DNA from: Oscillospiraceae bacterium
GTDB lineage: Bacteria > Bacillota > Clostridia > Oscillospirales > Oscillospiraceae
DNA length: 64,000 bases
Direction: 5' to 3'
Assembly: GCA_017434755.1 (NCBI GenBank)
Contig: JAFRER010000006.1
Span: 1 to 64,000, forward strand
Positions 59,694-64,000 of this stretch are shown in pieces. The notes beneath the pieces are model-generated. The model did no database searches and was not told where the DNA came from. It was given only the letters and a program-made list of their open reading frames with translations. The position numbers and the translations under genes were made by a program. Within the stretch, counting starts at the first letter, position 1. Every line of letters starts with the position of its first letter.

Positions 59694-59757
59694 AAACGGA
59701 TGCAGATCCGGACTCACAGATCTTAAAAGATATAAAAACAGAAAGGATATAATTACC

Positions 59758-60318
59758 ATGATAATGAAAGTATTTGCACAGATCACCGCACTTTGCCTGG
59801 CACTGATCATGTGCACGGGCTGCGGAGCGAAAAAAGAGGCCCCTGAGCTCAAAAGCAGCGCAGAGCCTGCCGCGGCAGCGGCAAGCATTGAGGAAGAAGC
59901 GGCAGCAGCGGAAACAGAGAGTGCGGAAGAGGAAGCAGAAGAGGCCGCCGCAGAGGATGAACAGGAAGAAGCCGAGCTGAGCTTTGAAGGGAATACTGCT
60001 TATGCGAAGCCGGCAGCCGTCTATCTTGACGAAAACGGCAAACTGAACGTAAAGGTCGCAGGAAGAGGATACGGGTTCAACGGGATCCTGCCGCTTCGGA
60101 ACGGAAAGCTCATCGTTCCCTTCTACGCGGACGTCAAGGTGGGAGAGAAGACTGTTTCCTGGGACAGCGCGAGCATCGGCGGCGGAGCGATCACCTATAT
60201 CTATGATCTGACGGAGTTGCCCGACGAGGTCATCCTGTACAGCAGCGAAAACAAAGACGAGCAGTTCACATTCGACGCGGCGCCCTTTATCACGGACGGA
60301 GCGCCCGCGGAACAGTAA
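59758..60318 (+). CDS. Putative lipoprotein with an acidic linker
   Basis: A 186-residue protein: MIMKVFAQITALCLALIMCT-GCG suggests a lipobox-type signal (cleavage before a Cys near 20-22, less ideal than its neighbours). An Ala/Glu-rich low-complexity linker (about 30-80) leads to a beta-rich domain (about 85-180). No family recognised. GAAAGGAT precedes the ATG. Confidence 0.65.
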   Translation: MIMKVFAQITALCLALIMCTGCGAKKEAPELKSSAEPAAAAASIEEEAAAAETESAEEEAEEAAAEDEQEEAELSFEGNTAYAKPAAVYLDENGKLNVKVAGRGYGFNGILPLRNGKLIVPFYADVKVGEKTVSWDSASIGGGAITYIYDLTELPDEVILYSSENKDEQFTFDAAPFITDGAPAEQ

Positions 60319-60340
60319 GAGAGAAGGAGGCCGGACCGGC

Positions 60341-61222
60341 ATGAAATGCATCAGCTGCGGTGAGAACGAAGCAACATACAGCTGTGACTGCCTGAAGGTG
60401 AGCCATGAGGTCTGCATTATGCTGAACCAGAGATCGACGAGGGAACAAGCCACCGGCATCGAGCGGGTCGGTCTGTGCGAGAAGTGCCAGAAAAAGCTGA
60501 TCCGGAAGAACCGCACAATCCTTTCGCCGGGCAAAATCTACGGCATCGGCGTGCTGATCTTCTTCCTCGGACTCATCCTTTTCTTCGCAGGCTACGCCGA
60601 CAGCGCACATGGCGGCGGATCGAAGCCGCTGCAGGTCATAGGAATGTTCGTGACATTCGCTCCCTGCCTGTTCATCCTGGTGTACGACTCTTTTGTAGCC
60701 CCTGCCAGGCTGAAGAAAGAGCCCTATAGAGTCCTCGGCCGCATCGGCCCCGACGCCGTCGAGCTCCTTCAGGAGGGAAAGCACGACATCTATGTGCCTC
60801 TGGGAGACGGCTTCTACAAAGATGAAAAGGACTTTGCGCGCGTCAATAACCTTCTGCTGGAGGACATCCGGAAGCAGATCTATGAAAAGTTCGTCAAAAC
60901 CGGCGCCTGGAAGCTGGCCGCCGCATTCGGGCAGATGGGATACGAGCCCGCAGACAGCAATTCCGGTGACCTGCCGGCGGACGGCGATTCCGGCGACCTG
61001 CTGACCGACAGCGTAAACAGGCTTCTGGCGCTGTACCGGCAGAGGCCCGGCGGCTATCTGACATCCCAGGCCGGCGAGGTCCGGGAGGTGGGCAGGCAGC
61101 TGGACGAGGCGGGAGGCATGGACATGATGCTGCAGGCGCACAGCATGTTTCAGGCGCGGAATCCCGGGATGGCACGGAATCTGGAGATGGTATGGGACGG
61201 AATCGGCGGCTGGATGGGCTGA
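60341..61222 (+). CDS. Zinc-finger membrane protein of unknown function
   Basis: A 293-residue protein. An N-terminal Cys-rich finger (CISCGE..C.CLKVSHEVC..CEKC, about 3-49) is followed by two transmembrane helices (about 66-84, 94-115) and a cytoplasmic helical domain (about 116-293). GAAGGAGG precedes the ATG. It is coupled closely to the lipoprotein gene upstream (22 nt) and the next gene (37 nt). No family recognised. Confidence 0.68.
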   Translation: MKCISCGENEATYSCDCLKVSHEVCIMLNQRSTREQATGIERVGLCEKCQKKLIRKNRTILSPGKIYGIGVLIFFLGLILFFAGYADSAHGGGSKPLQVIGMFVTFAPCLFILVYDSFVAPARLKKEPYRVLGRIGPDAVELLQEGKHDIYVPLGDGFYKDEKDFARVNNLLLEDIRKQIYEKFVKTGAWKLAAAFGQMGYEPADSNSGDLPADGDSGDLLTDSVNRLLALYRQRPGGYLTSQAGEVREVGRQLDEAGGMDMMLQAHSMFQARNPGMARNLEMVWDGIGGWMG

Positions 61223-61259
61223 CCGATCAGACAACACAATGTGATAAAGGAGAACAGAA

Positions 61260-62066
61260 ATGAATAAAATACAGACAGTCGTTTTTGATATAAACGGCAG
61301 AAAGCCGGAGCAGGCGGAAGCGGATCGCCTCTCGAAACTCAGCTACGGCAGCGGACTTCCGGGCGGAGCGGAGATCAAGGATGCGCTGAAATGGTTTTGC
61401 ATTGGCGTGATCGCGGGGTTCGTGCTGTTCATCTTCGGCCGCTGGGTCATAAAACGCTTCGTCGGACCGGGCGTGCTGATCTTCGGGTATGGCTTTGCCT
61501 TCCTCGGCGCACCCGTCTCGGTCATTTTCGGATTCTGCAGTCTTTTCAAGCTGTTTCGCTCCGCCCACAAGAAAAAGGCCGCCGATGCGCTTCAATGGGC
61601 CTGGATGGTTTCCATTCTGGGGGATGACGCGGTAGGCGAGAGGTTCGGCAAGATGCCTTATACGCTCTCCACCATGCGCAGGCTTCTTCCGGAGGGAACG
61701 GGCTTTGATACGGGAGACTTCGAGCTTTACGTTACAGCACTCCGGGGAGCCATCGCCAAAGCGGCTGATGAGACGGCCGCCGAGCTGAGGACCGGCGGCT
61801 GGCACGAGTCCTCCCCGAACAAGTCCTGCAGGATCGTTGAGGAGAAGGAGCTCTCGCCGGACCTGCGTGAGCTGAGCGCCGTGATCACCTATAACGATCA
61901 GCTGGCGCTGACGAACAACAACAATAAAACGCAGTATATGACCTCGGCCATGCTCGAGCTGCACATCCGGCAGTACTTTGTCCGCTGCGGCAAATACTGG
62001 TTCCCGTATGATGTGATGCCCCCCTTTCAGAGAGAAGAGACCATTCTGTCCTCTGCTTCTGCCTGA
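61260..62066 (+). CDS. Two-helix membrane protein of unknown function
   Basis: A 268-residue protein starting MNKIQTVVFDINGRKPEQAE, two transmembrane helices (about 42-60 and 70-92), and a soluble C-terminal domain of about 170 residues. It shares the layout of its upstream neighbour (soluble, two helices, soluble), suggesting they form a complex. AAAGGAGAAC precedes the ATG. A terminator follows, closing the group. Confidence 0.68.
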   Translation: MNKIQTVVFDINGRKPEQAEADRLSKLSYGSGLPGGAEIKDALKWFCIGVIAGFVLFIFGRWVIKRFVGPGVLIFGYGFAFLGAPVSVIFGFCSLFKLFRSAHKKKAADALQWAWMVSILGDDAVGERFGKMPYTLSTMRRLLPEGTGFDTGDFELYVTALRGAIAKAADETAAELRTGGWHESSPNKSCRIVEEKELSPDLRELSAVITYNDQLALTNNNNKTQYMTSAMLELHIRQYFVRCGKYWFPYDVMPPFQREETILSSASA

Positions 62067-62082
62067 GGCATATAGAAAGAGC

Positions 62083-62127
62083 CAAAACAGCACCCTGACC
62101 TCTTTTTGCAGTCCGGGTGCTGTTTTG
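62083..62127 (+). terminator. Terminator hairpin
   Basis: CAAAACAGCACCC pairs with GGGTGCTGTTTTG around a 19-nt loop. Confidence 0.7.
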
Positions 62128-62294
62128 TTATTCCTGTGCTCTAATTATATCATCCGGGGCAGGTGTTTTCCACATTTATATTAAAAAAACCGGTAAAACA
62201 TGCGGTCATTTTCCTCTTGATAAATGCGGATAAATAAAGTAAAACAGTATATGATATAACACTCCGTCAGGACAATGAGCAAGGAGGAAAAAAC

Positions 62295-63665
62295 ATGAAA
62301 AAGATATTTGCAATGATCCTCGCGCTGTACATGATTTTCGCGCTGGCAGCCTGCGGTGAGGGTGCGGCGCAGAGCGTTCTGGACGCGGCGGCCGAAGCGC
62401 AGGAGGTGCTCAGTGAAGCACAGGATCTTTTCGGAGAGAGCGGCGAAGAAGAGGAACACGAGATCGTGATCCCGGACGCAGTCCTCGCGCTGAGTGAGGA
62501 GGAGGAAGTCCTGCTCAACGGCGAGCTGAAGGATAACGTTTATACGAACAAATACTTCGGCTTCCGCTTCACCGCGCCGGAGGGCTGGACCCTGATCCGC
62601 CTTAACGACGACGCGACCGATCCCACCAAGCCCGTTTCCTTCCGGCAGGCCTACGAGGAGGAACAGAACGGGATCATGTTCATGGCTTCGGGGGAGGGCA
62701 TGAGCGAATACCTCACCATTATCATCACGGCGCTCGATGACGATGAGAAGGGCCTGAGCGAGGAGGAGCTCGTCAGACAGAACATAGAGGACATCAAGGA
62801 GATTTACCAGGCCTTCGGCGACGAGATCGAAGCGGAATACACCACCCGGACCCTCGCCGGCGAGGAGCATCCGATGGGCCACTATGACAGCGAGAGCGGC
62901 GAATCCCACTACTTCAGCTTTTATATCCCGCAGGGGGATTTCGAGCTCGACATCAGCATCACCACGGCCACGACGGACCTTGAGGAGTATCTGAAGCTCT
63001 TTGAAAAGGTCGGCCCCGACGGCGAGCCGCTGGTGCAGCACGGCAGCCTGCTCTACATGGGTCACGCCAGCCTCCGCGTCACTACGCCGGAGGAAAAGGT
63101 GATCTATATCGACCCCTATGTCGGCGACTACTCGGTCCCGGCGGACCTGATCCTCATCACCCACGGCCACTATGACCACAACAACCCGAAGAAGGTCGCC
63201 GGGCGCAACGAGGGCTGCGAGATCATTACGTGGAAAGAGGCGCTCAAGGGCGGACACCAGACTTTTGACCTCGGCTATGTCACGGTGGAGGCCGTGCAGG
63301 CCGGGAACAACAGGAACCACAAGCTCACCGACAGCGTAGGCTATGTGCTCACGCTCTCCGACGGCATAAAGATCTACGTCAGCGGAGACACGAGCACGAC
63401 GGATCAGATGAAGGAGCTCGCGGCACAGAACATCGATTATGCCTTTTTCTGCTGCGACGGGCAGTACAACATGGGGATGGAGGAAGCGATCGAGTGCGCG
63501 AAGCTCGTCGGCGCGAAGATCAACATCCCGTACCATATGATCGTGAAGGACGGCAAGTACTTCGATGCCGACCGTGCAGAGCTGTTTGCCGCGCCGAACC
63601 GCCTGATCCTTGCGGACGGCGAAGAGATCGAGCTGAACGGGAAAAACCTGGAGCTCAAAAAATAG
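62295..63665 (+). CDS. Lipoprotein fused to a UlaG-like metallo-beta-lactamase-fold hydrolase
   Basis: A 456-residue protein. Lipoprotein signal MKKIFAMILALYMIFALAAC; an acidic linker; a PsbP/DUF1795-like beta domain (about 78-240; YFGFRFTAPEGWTLIR); then an MBL domain (about 250-450) with HASLRVTTPEEKVIYIDPYV, LITHGHYDHNNPK (H-x-H-x-D-H metal motif), VSGDTST and INIPYHM. The domain belongs to the UlaG-like MBL group that usually lies in the cytoplasm as a single domain; here it is presented outside the membrane. AAGGAGG precedes the ATG. Substrate unknown. Confidence 0.8.
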   Translation: MKKIFAMILALYMIFALAACGEGAAQSVLDAAAEAQEVLSEAQDLFGESGEEEEHEIVIPDAVLALSEEEEVLLNGELKDNVYTNKYFGFRFTAPEGWTLIRLNDDATDPTKPVSFRQAYEEEQNGIMFMASGEGMSEYLTIIITALDDDEKGLSEEELVRQNIEDIKEIYQAFGDEIEAEYTTRTLAGEEHPMGHYDSESGESHYFSFYIPQGDFELDISITTATTDLEEYLKLFEKVGPDGEPLVQHGSLLYMGHASLRVTTPEEKVIYIDPYVGDYSVPADLILITHGHYDHNNPKKVAGRNEGCEIITWKEALKGGHQTFDLGYVTVEAVQAGNNRNHKLTDSVGYVLTLSDGIKIYVSGDTSTTDQMKELAAQNIDYAFFCCDGQYNMGMEEAIECAKLVGAKINIPYHMIVKDGKYFDADRAELFAAPNRLILADGEEIELNGKNLELKK

Positions 63666-63688
63666 AAGGAACGCATCCGATAAGACTG

Positions 63689-63724
63689 CACCCGGACCGC
63701 GGTGAAGCGGTCCGGGTGTTTTTT
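63689..63724 (+). terminator. Intrinsic terminator
   Basis: CACCCGGACCGC pairs with GCGGTCCGGGTG around GGTGAA, then TTTTTTA. Confidence 0.9.
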
Positions 63725-63731
63725 ATGCCTA

Positions 63732-63760
63732 TTGCCGATCGATCGACGCGATGATATACT
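63732..63760 (+). promoter_or_regulatory. Sigma-A promoter
   Basis: TTGCCG (63732-63737), 17 nt, TATACT (63755-63760), 38 nt before the last start codon. Confidence 0.6.
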
Positions 63761-63798
63761 TTTCGTGGAACAAAAATCTGTCTGAAGAGAAGAACGAT

Positions 63799-64000
63799 AT
63801 GAAGATTGTGATATGTTTCCTGTGCTTTTCCCTGTGCGGCTGGATATGGATGACAGCGGAGTCCGTCAAGCAGCGCCGCTTCAGGGCAAAGACCAAGAGC
63901 GAAACGGCCCGTGCCGGCGGGATCATAACCGGCTATGAATCAAAAATGATAAATTGGGGGCGCAGTCAGGTGAAGGCGTATTTCCCCGTGGTCAGTTTCT
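63799..64000 (+). CDS. DUF3592-like membrane protein, partial
   Basis: The first 67 residues of a gene cut by the window end. MKIVICFLCFSLCGWIWMTA is an N-terminal transmembrane helix, followed by ARAGGIITGYESKM and VKAYFPVVSF, matching the 'A.G.V.GY...YYP.V.F' pattern of DUF3592 membrane proteins. GAAGAGAAG lies upstream of the ATG. Function of the family is unknown. Confidence 0.6.
   Translation, partial: MKIVICFLCFSLCGWIWMTAESVKQRRFRAKTKSETARAGGIITGYESKMINWGRSQVKAYFPVVSF

Overview
The window reads as chromosomal DNA of a moderately GC-rich, low-oxygen Bacillota of the class Clostridia, probably a gut commensal. The evidence is the Gram-positive-type rpmH-rnpA-yidD-yidC-jag block, strong AGGAGG ribosome sites, a trimeric electron-bifurcating [FeFe] hydrogenase, ECF sigma factors with membrane anti-sigma partners, many 'LxxC' lipoproteins and the carbohydrate genes. 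The species cannot be named from sequence alone. Intrinsic terminators with a GCCCTCCC stem and extended -10 promoters reading TGCTATAAT recur throughout.

Layout. 1-3.4 kb: hairpin-rich start, a lipoprotein, an ECF sigma/anti-sigma pair, then debris of mobile-type genes (a DUF4314 protein and a nuclease fragment). 3.6-7 kb: two alpha/beta hydrolases, a Gfo/Idh/MocA oxidoreductase and a broken KAP P-loop NTPase. 7-10 kb: HU and a MoxR ATPase/VWA protein pair. 10.2-12.9 kb: a LysR regulator divergent from an NSS-family sodium symporter. 13-17.2 kb: hydrogenase hydC-hydB-hydA. 17.2-18.9 kb: a second ECF sigma/anti-sigma operon with its own ECF-type promoter and a 50-residue third protein. 19-21.3 kb: a GH2 glycosidase. 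21.4-24.9 kb (minus): rpmH-rnpA-yidD-yidC-jag ending in acpP. 25.2-28.3 kb: gap followed by an AT-rich insert carrying a DUF2142 membrane protein; the insert is bracketed by two copies of the gap 3' end plus terminator. 28.4-32.1 kb: a zinc-ribbon protein, a GT-C-type membrane protein and two unknown membrane proteins.

32.2-35.3 kb looks like a decayed C-glycoside deglycosidase locus: a CRP/FNR-type regulator with a CRP-like palindrome, a Gfo/Idh oxidoreductase, a broken TIM-barrel alpha subunit behind a truncated sugar-ABC ATPase, and an intact DUF6379-type beta subunit. 37.1-44.2 kb is an unusual five-gene operon: an Lgt-like protein, a 1037-residue HerA-like ATPase, a three-Ig-domain membrane protein, an acidic-leader protein with an HEMSH metallopeptidase motif, and a 67-residue protein. 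44.3-46.7 kb: an ABCG-like exporter. 47.5-53.7 kb: an oppBCDFA oligopeptide importer. 54.5-57.6 kb: a TrpXYZ-type ABC importer preceded by a newly recognised 18-residue leader peptide with four consecutive Tyr codons and mutually exclusive hairpins, i.e. a tyrosine attenuator. 57.8 kb to the end: a double-glycine/zinc-ribbon small protein, a run of lipoproteins and membrane proteins, a lipoprotein-metallo-beta-lactamase fusion and a partial DUF3592-like gene.

The best candidates for new biology are the tyrosine attenuator (57464-57587), the HerA/Ig/metallopeptidase operon (37201-44230), the decayed C-glycoside locus with its candidate operator (32175-35283), and the island bracketed by gap tails (26145-28322).
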